A DNA stretch of 64,000 bases, from positions 2,292,701 through 2,356,700 of the forward strand of contig OX465114.1 in assembly GCA_949987565.1 (NCBI GenBank), written 5' to 3'. The translations under genes were made by a program, and so were the position numbers. The DNA comes from Luidia sarsii. Lineage: Eukaryota; Echinodermata; Asteroidea; Paxillosida; Luidiidae. This document shows positions 21,800 to 32,689 of the stretch, in pieces (the stretch's first letter is position 1; every line of letters starts with the position of its first letter). The notes beneath the pieces were generated by a model. The model did not search any database, was not told the DNA's origin, and saw only the letters and a list, made by a program, of their open reading frames with translations.

Positions 21800-21872
21800 C
21801 ATGGCCTGACCTCGGTTGACCTCTGGTTGAGGGCGCCCTCCATAAAATGACGTCATGATAATGCATGAGGTC
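21800..21872. repeat. GAGGGCGCCCT...TGACGTCATGA module, shared with 32410-32450
   Basis: GAGGGCGCCCTCCATAAAAT followed by GACGTCATGATAA. The locus at 32419-32446 has GAGGGCGCCCTGCAGAAATG then ACGTCATGA. Both hold a palindromic cAMP-response-element octamer. Confidence 0.6.
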
Positions 21873-22184
21873 CATTCATTGCCACTGACGGATAATTGAC
21901 TGCGCGCTCTCTCTCTCTCTTTTCGAAAACGCCCAAACGGAAGGGGATAATTCACAGCCTGGATTGAGTCTGTCGATTGAAACATTGAGTCAAGCTTGCA
22001 TCCGATGTGCGGGGGTTTTTTCCAAGTGCAAATCCATGACACTGAGATTGGGTGCAAAATGCTACACTGCGTGGCAATGCAATGCTGATGTTTCTCCGCC
22101 TTCGTATTTCTGCAATACAAGCCCGACGGGTCGTTTCAAAAAAATAACTAGAACAGTGATCACTCTGCTAATTTTGGAATGATA

Positions 22185-22280
22185 AGACTTGAAGGTTTGC
22201 ATGGTGGAAATACCAAATGGAAGGTTTGCAGTGACAGAATGTAGAACTTCTCTTTCGAGAAGGAGTGTTTCTGTGAGTGT
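22185..22280 (+). repeat. Second tail family fragment before the minisatellite
   Basis: GAAGGTTTGCATGGTGGAAA, then the CTTCTCTTTCGAGAAG hairpin and GGAGTGTTTCTGTGAG, where the minisatellite takes over. The hammerhead-like core is absent. Confidence 0.75.
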
Positions 22281-22286
22281 TGCTGT

Positions 22287-23514
22287 CATAGATAAGCTCA
22301 TAGCTCCTCCATAGGTCATAGGCGAGCTTATAGCTCCTCCATAGGTCATAGGCGAGCTCATAGCTCCTCTACAGGTCATAGGCGAGCTCATAGCTCCTCC
22401 ATAGGTCATAGGCGAGCTCATAGCTCCTCCATAGGTTATAGGCGAGCTCATAGCTCCTCCATAGGTCATAGGAGAGCTCATAGTTCCTCCATAGGTCATA
22501 GGCGAGCTTATAGCTCCTCCATAGGTCATAGGCGAGCTTATAGCTCCTCCATAGGTCATAGGCGAGCTCATAGTTCCTCCATAGGTCATAGGCGAGCTCA
22601 TAGCTCCTCTATAGGCCATAGACGAGCTCATACCTCCTCCATAGGCCATAGGCGAGCTCATAGCTCCTCCATAGGCCATAGACGAGCTCATAGCTCCTCC
22701 ATAGGTTATAAGCGAGCTCATAGCTCCTCCATAGGTCATAGGCGAGCTCATAGCTCCTCCATAGGTCATAGGCGAGCTCATAGCTCCTCTTCAGGTCATA
22801 GGCGAGCTCATAGCTCCTCCATAGGCCATAGGCGAGCTCATAGTTCCTCCATAGGTCATAGGCGAGCTCATAGCTCCTCCATAGGCCATAGGCGAGTTCA
22901 TAGTTCCTCTATAGGTCATAGGCGAGCTCATAGCTCCTCTATAGGTCATAGGCGAGCTCATAACTCCTCCATAGGTCATAGGCGAGCTCATATGCTCCTC
23001 CATAGGTCATAGGCGAGCTCATAGTTCCTCCATAGGTCATAGGCGAGCTTATAGCTCCTCCATAGGCCATAGGCGAGCTCATAGCTCCTCTACAGGTCAT
23101 AGGCGAGCTCATAGCTCCTCCATAGGCCATAGGCGAGTTCATAGTTCCTCCATAGGTCATAGGCGAGATCATAGCTCCTCCATAGGTCATAGGCGAGTTC
23201 ATAGTTCCTCTATAGGTCATAGGCGAGATCATAGCTCCTCCATAGGTCATAGGCGAGCTCATAGCTCCACCATAGGTCATAGGCAAGCTCATAGCTCCTC
23301 CATAGGTCATAGGCGAGCTCATAGCTCCTCCATAGGTCATAGGCGAGTTCATAGTTCCTCCATAGGTCATAGGCGAGCTCATAGCTCATAGCTCATCCAT
23401 AGGTTATAAGCGAGCTCATAGCTCCTCCATAGGTCATAGGCGAGCTCATAGCTCCTCCATAGGTCATAGGCGAGCTCATAGCTCCTCCATATGCCATAGG
23501 CGAAATTATAGCTC
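22287..23514. repeat. 30-bp minisatellite, about 41 units
   Basis: The unit reads CATAGGCGAGCTCATAGCTC plus CTCCATAGGT, with scattered C/T and A/G changes. Because the period is a multiple of three, the minus strand stays open as a 10-residue repeat (MSSPMTYGGA). Substitutions are mostly non-synonymous, and the frame is broken by a TGA near 22790, a base insertion near 22991 and a rearranged unit near 23380. It is therefore not a maintained coding sequence. Confidence 0.95.
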
Positions 23515-23932
23515 ACGGGGTAATTTATTTCAGAGTCGATCTCCGCGGGGACGTGGCTGCGGAATATGAACGAGCACCGGAAAGAAGATGTCGTGCCGAG
23601 AAAGAAAGAAAAAAAAACAGAAATAGAGAAGGAGTTGGAGGATCTTCATGGACCGACGAACGCTCCATCACGACGTAGCCTAATCAGTGACATATTGGGG
23701 CTGGATGCTGGGCGGATAAGAACCCCATCCTGCTATGATGGTACCGGTGGGATGTCAATACATATCACCCTCCATCCCCCACTCGTCTAATCCGTCACAG
23801 GAATCCCTCCCTCCCCTCCCCCTTTTCCCTCTTCCCCTTCCTCTTTCCCCCTCGTCTAAGACCACTATCGGGTAATAGGAAAGCAGACGGGAAACGCAGA
23901 AGGTGACGAGAGGGGTGAGTGATGCCCGCTAT
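23515..23932. other. No gene seen
   Basis: Short spacer with a C/T-rich end (23805-23860). The small frames are not recognised. Confidence 0.4.
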
Positions 23933-24180
23933 AAAGCCCTTTTCACACGACGCTGTAAAAAAACTAGCAAGGCTTGAGAAAAAATGTCTCACGCATGAGA
24001 AATCTTACCGAAGCCCTTTTCACACGACGCAGAAAAAACTAGCAAGGCTTGAGAACAATTTCTCACGCATGAGAAATCTCACCAAAGCCCTTTTTCACAC
24101 GACGCAGAAAAACTCGCAAGGCTTGAGAAATTGTCTCAAGTCATGCATGAGAAAATCTTACCAAAGTGCTATCGTGTGAA
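23933..24180. repeat. Three tandem copies of a CCCTTTTCACACGACGC element
   Basis: About 80-bp units with AAAGCCCTTTTCACACGACG, CTAGCAAGGCTTGAGAA and CTCACGCATGAGAAATCTTACC. Copies also lie at 32690-32745 and, inverted, 32950-33030. The family is unrecognised. Confidence 0.75.
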
Positions 24181-24839
24181 AGGCTACCAATGCTTGAGAA
24201 TCCCCGATGCTTTCCGAGGGGGGTAGGGGTAGGTTTTAGAGATTGCCACAAGTAGCACGCCGCATCCAGTTTCAAGCGGCATTGATTGACGACGAGAGGT
24301 GAAGGCCTCGGTAATCATCGCGTGATGACGTCTGCGCAGGCCCTGTTTTGCTGGGAAGTGGCGCGCTCGCAAATCCGAAGAATTGTCCCTTTCTCTTCTC
24401 CTCTTAAAGGTCTTCGAGTGAAGCTGTAGCTAGCGCGCCACGTCGTGCATCCCATCCCACGCACTCGACCGTAGGCTGATGATTATGATGCGATGAGACT
24501 GCCTGACATCACGACCCTGTTCTGCGCGGGCAGCAAACGGGGCAACTTTATCTGGGTTCCTGCCTACACCCAGTCTGTACCTGGGAGCGCACAGGCTGCA
24601 GATGTTCCGAGCGATCAACTGGGCTCCCCCCGCAAAGAGGCTGGGATGAACCCTGCACGAACTGATCAAATGACTCAAGAGTTGTATCCATTTTATACAT
24701 CGGAGTGCAGTAACAGAAATAGCCTACTGGGACTGAGCAGTGCAGTACGAATGCGCGCGTTGGATGGACGACGCGCGCGTACTGAGAATAATAAAGAAGA
24801 TCTATCTACCGCCACCAACGTCTGAAATCTCTCTCGTCC
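24181..24839. other. No gene seen
   Basis: Unique-looking sequence. A 110-codon plus frame (24493-24825) has no recognised motif. Confidence 0.35.
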
Positions 24840-25215
24840 TTAAAGCCCCTACACAACATTGGTCGAGGTCAAAGAATAGCATCCACACGTTGTCTGATCC
24901 AACATATGCATGAAATAGCACACCTGTGAAAATTTTCAGCTCAATCCGCCAACCGAGTCTCGATAAAATCGTGAAAAACCGCTTTATTTGTTTTGCTAAA
25001 ATGCAGCATTCAACGCCGTACTGTTCCGAAAAATAGTTTAGATCTCGGTGAGACGTAAACGATTACTTTTACTCTTTTCTCTCAAAATACAACATTTTAG
25101 GCAGAAATATTACAGTGCGAGGGTTCTACTATAACCATCTTCAAACTGTATACGTTTCATGTAAATCTGTGAACATTTGTCTTTCGATCTTACCAATGTT
25201 GTGTAGGGGCGTTAA
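24840..25215. mobile_element. TTAA-bounded MITE, copy 3
   Basis: Same orientation as the copy at 71. Starts TTAAAGCCCCTACACAACAT and ends ATGTTGTGTAGGGGCGTTAA. It is 376 bp. Confidence 0.85.
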
Positions 25216-25337
25216 TAACAGAATTTGACTTTGTCATTCACTTGATGTCACAAGTTATCATTATCAGATATTGTATCATTATGAGAGGATGGCTTTGCAT
25301 ATGAGCGAAGCGACAGTTGGACAGTATTCGAGATACG

Positions 25338-25516
25338 CAGTGGCTGTTGTTACGGCAGTCGTTCGTGCGGTTCCCTGACTTCACAGCATTTGTCAGGATG
25401 TTTAGCTCTTGGAACCAGACTATCAGCTAATAGACTGGTTCAACCAGCCTGCAATGCTGACGAAATACAATCAAGTCAGGGAACCACACGGACGACTGCC
25501 GTAACAACAGCCACTG
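25338..25516. mobile_element. Palindromic MITE with 45-bp terminal inverted repeats
   Basis: Arms 25338-25382 and 25472-25516 pair with two mismatches, starting CAGTGGCTGTTGTTACGGCA. The loop is 89 bp. It has no coding capacity and no obvious target duplication (flanks GAGATACG and CGTTCAAG), so the superfamily is open. Confidence 0.8.
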
Positions 25517-26000
25517 CGTTCAAGATAATATCCACTTTGCATCGACTTCCTCAAAATTATAAACTATGACAGATTCCCGTTTGGTCCGAGTCCGATCTAA
25601 ATGCATTTCTGTTTTGCTTCCCTCTTGCATGTGTTCATTGTCATCTCTGATTGGACTCGGCAGTCGTTCTGCTTCAGGATCATAGCAAAAGTGCAGAGCG
25701 TGATTACGAGATGCTTCTGCCTAAAAAGTTGCCCCCTTCCCCCGCAGACATCGTCGCTGATTGCGGCCAGGAGGCAGCTGTCCCCCCAGCGTTGCCAAGG
25801 CATCGCCTGTGACACAGCTTATGCAATTTCCGGTGGGATCGAGGCCCGGGGCCGAGTGGAGAGGTATCGAGGAGAGGGAGCTCTGAGCGCGCGTTGGGAG
25901 CCGCCATTAGTGACTGTACAACGCTGCGCGGCCTGTCAACGGCAGAGCCTTTTGCCGTGTCTCCCTGCGTGCCATCGCTTGCCAGAGTGTCTCTCAGAGA
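25517..26000. other. No gene seen
   Basis: Opposing frames of about 150 codons overlap here and into the next repeat. They have no recognised motif and no conserved family pattern. Confidence 0.35.
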
Positions 26001-26004
26001 GCTC

Positions 26005-26165
26005 TGGTCAAACGTTTCGGACAGTGATGCGCGCTCTGCCCGTCTAGGGACTGTCCCGACTCCCGTTGCGACTGCGTGTATCCTTCCCTGACCCTTGAGA
26101 GACGGACAGAGTATACACAGCGCCCGAAACGTTGACTTACGAGCTCCTTTCAAAAAGCCACACAT
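26005..26165. repeat. Two hammerhead-like tails in inverted orientation
   Basis: A minus-strand core (about 26009-26047: GGGCAGAG...CTGTCC then GAAAC) and a plus-strand core (about 26092-26131: GGACAGAGTATACACAGCGC, then CCGAAACGTTGA). The CTGATGA box is lost in both. The arrangement mirrors the inverted tail pairs at 3897 and 46600. Confidence 0.6.
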
Positions 26166-26685
26166 AAAGTGATGACGTCACAAACGTTCTTGATTCTTCC
26201 ATGCGCAAACCTTGAAGTCGTATCTAACGACCGCTCTGGTTTTAGTGAGTGTGTGCGTTTGTGTGTTGGGTGGGTTGTGGGGTACCAGAACAATGGGTGG
26301 GTACTCAGAACAATGGGACCGCTCCTTGTGGGGTACATTTTTGGTACCCCATAAGGTTTTCACGAAACTGGTTATTTGGAATTAACTCAAAAAGGAGGAA
26401 TTTCCGTGGTATAATGATCTGTTGCAAAGATATGTATTTTATATAGGCCTAAGAGACGTTCGCTAGGAAAGTGATTCTCGTCGAAAGGGAGCGATTTGAA
26501 ATAGGCTTTTCTGTGAGTGTTTTTTTTTTTAGTACACGAGAACAAAGAAAATATCCCACAAGTATACGCGTGTGAGGGTGTGTGTGCGTGGACGTGGCGT
26601 CACGAACTCGCGGGTTCTAGCCTGCGCCTGAAATGCGAAATACACAGTGATATAACAGACCATTACGAATCACATCCCATGCACA
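26166..26685. other. No gene seen
   Basis: Contains GGGTACCAGAACAATGGGTG and GGGTACTCAGAACAATGGGA, a short direct repeat, and a CRE octamer at 26173-26180. Confidence 0.4.
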
Positions 26686-26949
26686 CTATGACAATGGCTG
26701 ACAGGCACTCGAACTATTGAACACAGGCTTGCACCAACATCGATGACTGTCATTAGCCAGAATGTTCTGCTCGATCTTTGACAACTGCTGGTCTGAAATC
26801 TGCCTTTGGCTGTCACTCATCTTGTTCTCGGAGGCTGAAAACTTAGAGGAGATCAGGTTGTCTAATTTGTCCAAGAGAGCTACTTGTGATCCTGCTACAG
26901 CTTGTTTTACTCGATGTTCTATGAAGCTGGCTTGTGCTTGGACATCCAT
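26686..26949 (-). CDS. Short coiled-coil protein, probable 5' part of a transposon gene
   Basis: The frame starts at an ATG in a strong context (GCCATGG, 26949) and encodes 87 residues. It begins MDVQAQASFIEHRVKQAVAG, followed by a heptad-like charged helix (LLDKLDNLISSKFSASENKM, SDSQRQISDQQLSKIEQNIL) and LANDSHR. This loosely recalls N-terminal coiled-coil regions of animal retroelement-associated proteins, but I cannot name the family. After LANDSHR the sequence (CWCKPVFNSSSACQPLS) loses helix character, so the copy is probably truncated or continues by splicing. It lies just downstream of a TATA box and initiator at ideal spacing. Function is unknown. Confidence 0.45.
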   Translation of the reverse strand: MDVQAQASFIEHRVKQAVAGSQVALLDKLDNLISSKFSASENKMSDSQRQISDQQLSKIEQNILANDSHRCWCKPVFNSSSACQPLS

Positions 26950-26994
26950 GGCGGACGGGCGACCTTGACTGTTCAGTCGTGAGGCGCTTGCTAG

Positions 26995-27027
26995 AACTGA
27001 ATCTACTTCTCTACACCACCTTATATA
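26995..27027 (-). promoter_or_regulatory. TATA box and initiator for the 26686-26949 frame
   Basis: On the minus strand TATATAA (27027-27021) is followed at the usual distance by TCAGTT (27000-26995), whose A lies 29 bases from the first T of the TATA box. The ATG is 49 bases further down. Confidence 0.5.
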
Positions 27028-27030
27028 CAC

Positions 27031-27640
27031 CCTTCACTCATTACGTAACCCCTTACGAACTAGCCAATCATCAGGCTAAACGCACAATGCGTTGCCCGAA
27101 ATCCCCAGACAATTATATTTCCCGCTTTACTAGGAACCGCGGTAAATGGCTATTAGCGTTCTATCTAATGCCCAAAGACTGTGGATAAAGCCACGACTGA
27201 GTCACCCTTTAATCTATACAGACTCACGATCCCCTGTCTATATTTACACACAACCAAGGCTGTGACCCTCAGTTTTCCACATGAAGCAATAAGGCTGTGA
27301 CTCTGATGAAAAATCACAATCTGACATATAGATAGAGCGAAGGCTATAGGCCTATATAGAGATACCGATTGGCTACCCCGCTAGGCGTGATGCTATTTTG
27401 TTCCCTGCTGGACAGACCGCATCACCGGTGCATATATTATATCCTTCCGCCCGGTCGCCGCCCATCATGTGCTCTCCAGCATACATCCGCATTTCCCCGA
27501 AAAAAAGAAGAAAATAGGTCGTCTCAGTTATTACGATGGCTCTATTGTAACTCCCTCCACACGAGGTGAAGGCATTTACCAACGGGCCTCAGCGCTATCA
27601 CTTTCATTTATTTATTTATTTGTTTTTTGAGTAATATTTA
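27031..27640. other. No gene seen
   Basis: AT-rich, with short frames around 27369-27582 on both strands that lack motifs. Confidence 0.4.
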
Positions 27641-27643
27641 ATG

Positions 27644-28295
27644 AGGCAGAGTGACAAGGACTAGTTGACTATTAGGGAAGGTCGCCATCTAAGGGCTGGA
27701 TAGCTCAGATGGTAAGAGCACTGGTGTGCCAAAGACTAGTTGACTATTAGGGAAGGTCGCCATCTAAGGGCTGGATAGCTCAGATGGTAAGAGCACTGGT
27801 GTGCCAAAGACTAGTTGACTATTAGGGAAGGCCACCATCTAAGGGCTGGATAGCTCAGATGGTAAGAGCACTGGTGTGCCAAAGACTAGTTGACTATTTG
27901 GGAAGGCCACCATCTAAGGGCTGGATAGCTCAGATGGTAAGAGCACTGATGTGCCAAAGACTAGTTGTCTATTAGGGAAGGCCACCATCTAAGGGCTGGA
28001 TAGCTCAGATGGTAAGAGCACTGATGTGCCAAAGACTAGTTGTCTATTAGGGAAGGCCACCATCTAAGGGCTGGATAGCTCAGATGGTAAGAGCACTGGT
28101 GTGCCAAAGACTAGTTGACTATTAGGGAAGGCCACCATCTAAGGGCTGGATAGCTCAGATGGTAAGAGCGCTGGTGTGCCAAAGACTAGTTGACTATTAG
28201 GGAAGGCCACCATCTAAGGGCTGGATAGCTCAGATGGAAAGAGCACTGGTACGTTAAACCAGAGGTCTCGGGTTCAAATCCCCGGTAAGTCAAAG
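27644..28295 (+). repeat. tRNA-half array B
   Basis: Eight 75-bp head units lead to a complete tRNA-like unit at 28219-28291. In it CTGGT-ACGTTAA-ACCAG makes a perfect 5-bp anticodon stem and 7-base loop, with GTT at the anticodon position but C instead of U before it. GGGTTCAAATCCC is the T arm and B box. The usual leader is missing. The array starts inside GGCAGAGTGACAAGGA, a PLE sequence, so it has a chimeric 5' junction. Confidence 0.88.
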
Positions 28296-28719
28296 TTTTC
28301 TTTGCCACTTTTCAAAAGACAATTCGTCCCTTCCTCTACGTTCATTCTAAAAGAAGGGGAGAAATCCTCACGAAAGCAATTACGAAATGCTACAGTCCTG
28401 CATGTACCTCGGGACTGAAAAATATTCCCAATTGTGAATGAATTCTCAAACCTTAGTCTTTCCAAGCCAGGCCATAAGAGCCAGAACAGCAGCCTGAACT
28501 ACGATTTCAAACATGGCCCTATTTTCAGATGGTCTTTGGAGTGCATCTAGACACGAGCAGTTTGATGGATGGCTCAAGTCGCTCTGAGTTACTTCGCCAG
28601 TCGAGTTATCGCCATCTGGCGCCTCTCGACATCTCTTGCTTTTCCTCAGACATCCAACCTTTCACGGGGTTCTATAGTTTTGTCTACAATTTGACTCTGA
28701 AACACCTGTGTGATCTGGA
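28296..28719. other. No gene seen
   Basis: Unique-looking sequence. An 82-codon plus frame (28529-28777) runs into the purine tract and is not supported. Confidence 0.35.
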
Positions 28720-29225
28720 GAGCGGTAAGGAGGGGGGAGGGGAGGGAGGGAGTGAAGGGGGGGAGGGAGGGAAGTAAGGGAGAGGATGGAGAGGAGGGAG
28801 AGGAGGGAGAGGAGGGAGAGGAGGGAGAGGAGGGAGAGGGGGAGGGGGAGGGAGGGAGGGAGGGGAGGGAGGGGGAGGGAGGGAGGGAGGGGAGGGGAGG
28901 GAGGGAGGGGAGGGGAGAGGGAAGGGAGGGAAGGGAAGGGAAGGGAAGGAAAGGGAAGGGAAGGGAAGGGAAGGGAAGGGAGGGTGAGGGAATGGAGGGT
29001 GAGTGAGGGGAGGAGAACAGGGAGGAGAGGGAGGGGAGGAGAGGGAGAGAGGGGCAGGGAAGGAGGTGAGGAAGGGAGGTGAGAGGGAGAGGGAGGGGAG
29101 GGAAGGGAAGGAAGGGTAAGGGCACGGAGGGTGAGTGAGGGCAGGGAGGGCAGGGAGGGAGGGGAGGAGAGGGATGGAGCAAGGGGAAGGGAGGGAGGAG
29201 AGGAATCCGAGGGGAGGGAGGGGAT
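28720..29225. repeat. Purine tract (GGGA/GGGAAG)n
   Basis: About 500 bp of nearly pure A/G on the plus strand, including regular AGGGA and GGAGGGAGA runs. Long frames on both strands are compositional. Confidence 0.95.
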
Positions 29226-29747
29226 GAGTGTGGCTGAGTGTATCAGCCTGTGATCACGCCTGTGATCGACTCCTTTTGTAGTGCCACGGTCTAGCGCTGC
29301 AAATATCCAGGGAACTGTTATCAGCGTGTAACCGACTGGCCCGCCGACTATCGAGACGACTGGAATCGATGCAATTCTTTCAAAGTCAATCTAGGTGAAG
29401 GCTCGCCTGCAGTGATGCAACGCAGGTGTTCATTGTCTGCCGTCTGCTGCCTACGACCCAACGCTTAGCCGGCGGACAGGTGTAACGCGTTTGCTTTTTA
29501 ATGCGGACCGTGCATGACGGGTGTGCGACGTCTGAACACTGCTCGCTGGATTACTACCTTGGCGTCAATATTCCATGTAGAACGCCACCATGAATCACCT
29601 CTAGCAACAATTACAAGAATGACCTTTGCAAGAGAAACCAGAAAAACTCCCATTTCTTTACCGATCTGACCACGACCTTTAACATTTGCTACAGAGGAGA
29701 TGCTTGTTCGAGGGCGGATTTCCAAAATGCCTCTCTCTCTTCTTGTA
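29226..29747. other. No gene seen
   Basis: Mixed sequence. A 93-codon minus frame (29498-29779) overlaps the leader of the next array and has no motif. Confidence 0.35.
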
Positions 29748-30235
29748 CTTTCTATCCCTGGAGATATACGGGCAGTCAATGGTTGAATTGCTTCTGACTG
29801 GCGCCCCTACCCCGGCAAAGACTAGTTGACTATTAGGGAAGGCCACCATCTAAGGGCTGGATAGCTCAGATGGGAAGAGCACTGGTGTGCCAAAGACTAG
29901 TTGACTATTAGGGAAGGCCACCATCTAAGGGCTGGATAGCTCAGATGGTAAGAGCACTGGTGTGCCAAAGACTAGTTGACTATTAGGGAAGGCCACCATC
30001 TAAGGACTAGATAGCTCAGATGGTAAGAGCACTGGTGTGCCAAAGACTAGTTGACTATTAGGGAAGGCCACCATCTAAGGACTGGATAGCTCAGATGGTA
30101 AGAGCACTGGTGTGCCAAAGACTAGTTGACTATTTGGGAAGGCCACCATCTAAGGGCTGGATGGCTCAGATGGGAAGAGCGCAGGTACGTTAATCCAGAG
30201 GTCTCGGGTTCAAGTCCCGGTCCAGTCGAAGTTTT
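29748..30235 (+). repeat. tRNA-half array C
   Basis: Leader 29751-29816 (CTGGAGATATACGGGCAGTC, TTCTGACTGGCGCCCCTACC), then about five 75-bp head units, with the terminal tRNA-like unit at 30155-30227 (B box GGTTCAAGTCC; acceptor ends GGCTGGA/TCCAGTC). A tail AAGTTTTCTTTGCCATTTTT follows. This copy is the clearest full-structure example. Confidence 0.88.
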
Positions 30236-32317
30236 CTTTGCCATTTTTTTTCTTCAAATTATTCAAAATTTCCAGGTCAGTTTTTCCTTTGTTTGTTTGT
30301 TACAACTCCTTCATGGTTACGATAACAAGACTTCTTATCTAGATAGTTTCTAGGATGAATGTAATCTTCTTTGATATACATGCCCATTGTGGACCTGCAG
30401 AAAACTGGCCGAGCATTTGAAAAGTTGCCCAAATAGTAATTTCCAAACTCTTCAGTCAACTTCTGTAACTCGTAGCCTTTAATACTAAGTCCTATTTCCC
30501 TTTTCATTTCACTTTGTAAATCAGACATTTATCGCATGTGCCCATGCAATGATCGTTGGCCAAAAGCCAAAAACTCAAAATTCGACTTTCCAGGGAGCGA
30601 GAGCTCGGTGATCCGTGCCTATTTATTAAAGCGATTCATCGCGAACTTCCCCTGCTTTGGAAATTTAAAGAGCCTTGACACGACCAGGCTATAATAGGCC
30701 ATTGCTCGACTATACTGTGAGGGAAAAAAAGTTCGCTAGGGAGAATAGGAGATATTTGCAAGAGTAAAGGGGGAAAAAAGCTTTGACTGTATAATGAGAT
30801 CTTTCCCGTTTCCCAAACCATGTAGATGCTTGGATAACACCTCAAGCTCGAACCGGATATTGGACCCGATGAATATAAACACAACTGGAGATGCCGGTTT
30901 TAGCCGGAGAAAATTGAGCCAGTTCCTTAGCTAATGACTCGGGTGATCACATGATGGGTGCTTGATAGGGTTTGGTGCATGGACGAGGCGGCTGGCCGTC
31001 AGACATGACAGCTACCATTCCAATAGAGACTGACACACGAGGACGGATACATAATAAAGATCCATCTGTTATTAAGCCGTCAACTCATATCCGTCTTTAT
31101 GGAGCCGGCAAATAGAAGGTATACTTCTCATGGCAGTGAGGGTCAGTTCATACGAGGGACTATCTTCGAGACTAAACCCAAATGGGTTAGTCCGACTGAC
31201 GAAAGTTGTCGTTTTGACACAATTTTTTTTTAGCACCGTGGAACTAAATTCGAGGCTAAACCGATTAAGTTTAGCCTTAAGAATGAGAGGGTCTAGTCCC
31301 GATCCCATTGCCCTGCGGGTGTTCCTTTACGACCCACCACCCACTGGGTTATCGTTTGGACACGGCTTACCTAGTCCCCAGCATTCCGCACACTGCCAGT
31401 GTTGGTGGCCCCTATAGGCCCTTAGTCGGTGTCAGCGGTATCGTATGAACGTAAGGTGGATAAGACTTGATGGTTTGCATGATGGAAAACTTAGTGGAAA
31501 GTTTGAACAAAGCAATGTCTCCACAAGGATACAGATTCGGGTATGAATGTATAACATGGAAAACACTTTTTTTTCGTATAGTTCACGTACTTGTTAGTGA
31601 AGTAGATGAAATACATCCTAAGATATGTGCCAAAGGGCGTGAATACAGGCACGAAAATGCACAATGCCCCCTACGGAGACGGGGGAAGACCTCTCACACC
31701 CTGTCACTTCCTTCCCTCGCCAAAAATAATGGTTCCCCTTCACTTTTCAGAACAGGTTGACACCCTTGTCACTGTGTATAAAGACAAATATGCCCTCCTC
31801 TATCGACCGTGTGCTTCTCTTGCGCAGGCGCAGTCATGGAATGACAGTAGAAGGTTCTCATTGGCTAGCTACGAACCCTTAGAATTGCTCGCTGCTGACT
31901 TTAAGACGACCTTCGCCAAATTTAGTCAATAAACACCGTTCTCAAGGGTGGGGGCGGCCATTTTGAATTCGTATAGCATTGTGCTCCGACTATAGAGGGC
32001 ATTTACGAATCCATGGATCAGACTCGGGCTCGGGCTTCGCCGAAATGGAAGGTTTGCTGGCTTGATGCGCACAGGGTAGGGTATTCACCAAGAAACTGCA
32101 TGGGGCCGAACGCTTGTTTCTAAATGCCCGTGACATTAAAACGGGTACGAGAAAATTAAAGTGACCGAAGCCTAATCCCGAGCCTAAGCCTTCATTTCGT
32201 GAAGGGCTTAGGACTCGTGGCAGCGATGTTTGAATAAGTTATTGTTTGTGTCATGCAAACGAGCATAGACAGTGTAGCCTCTTAACGCGGGTAGCGACCG
32301 CCGTATGCCTCGTGCAT
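30236..32317. other. No gene seen over 2 kb
   Basis: Frames up to 108 codons (31606-31932) lack motifs. A weak second-tail-family relic (GTTTGCATGATGGAAAACTT) lies at about 31473, and GGCTTAGG-type modules at 32018-32200. Confidence 0.35.
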
Positions 32318-32475
32318 TGACGTCATCACAGCGCCATCTTGGGTGCAAGACCATAGCGAAAACACAGTACGAACACCGTTGATCGTCGAATGGGCTACTT
32401 CACTTTGATTTCGGGCTGAGGGCGCCCTGCAGAAATGACGTCATGAAGTTCGTTCGACGTCATTACCACGTGACA
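32318..32475. promoter_or_regulatory. Cluster of CRE octamers with a reverse YY1-like site and E-box
   Basis: TGACGTCA occurs at 32318-32325 and 32436-32443, GCGCCATCTTG (reverse of CAAGATGGCGC) at about 32331, and CCACGTGAC at about 32466. No adjacent exon is recognised, and part of the block is a repeat also present at 21800. Confidence 0.35.
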
Positions 32476-32689
32476 TCCCATACACTGCTTAGAGCGCGTA
32501 CGGCACAACCATTCAAAATGTTCTTCAAAGTGGATGTCTGAATTGGATAGGATTTGGTCAGCCAAGTGGACTGAGAGAGCGAAGTCATCTGCGGTCAGTG
32601 GGTGATCGGTCTAAAGGTCACACGGATGCAGTTTCAATCTTGAGAAGAAACAAATTGAAACAAGTTTAAACGAGGAGGGGAAATCCAAA

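Noticed and set aside
22062..23382. Repetitive protein MSSPMTYGGA on the minus strand
   Set aside because: The 30-bp period keeps the frame open. Changes are mostly replacements, and stops and indels break it.
22287..23514. AGGTCA in each 30-bp unit as a receptor-site array
   Set aside because: Only the 6-base core matches, with no extended half-site or direct-repeat spacing, unlike the 59.0 kb array.
27660..28290. Telomere-like TTAGGG words in the tRNA-half units
   Set aside because: One TTAGGG per 75-bp unit (in CTATTAGGGAAGG) is part of the spacer, not a tandem telomeric repeat.
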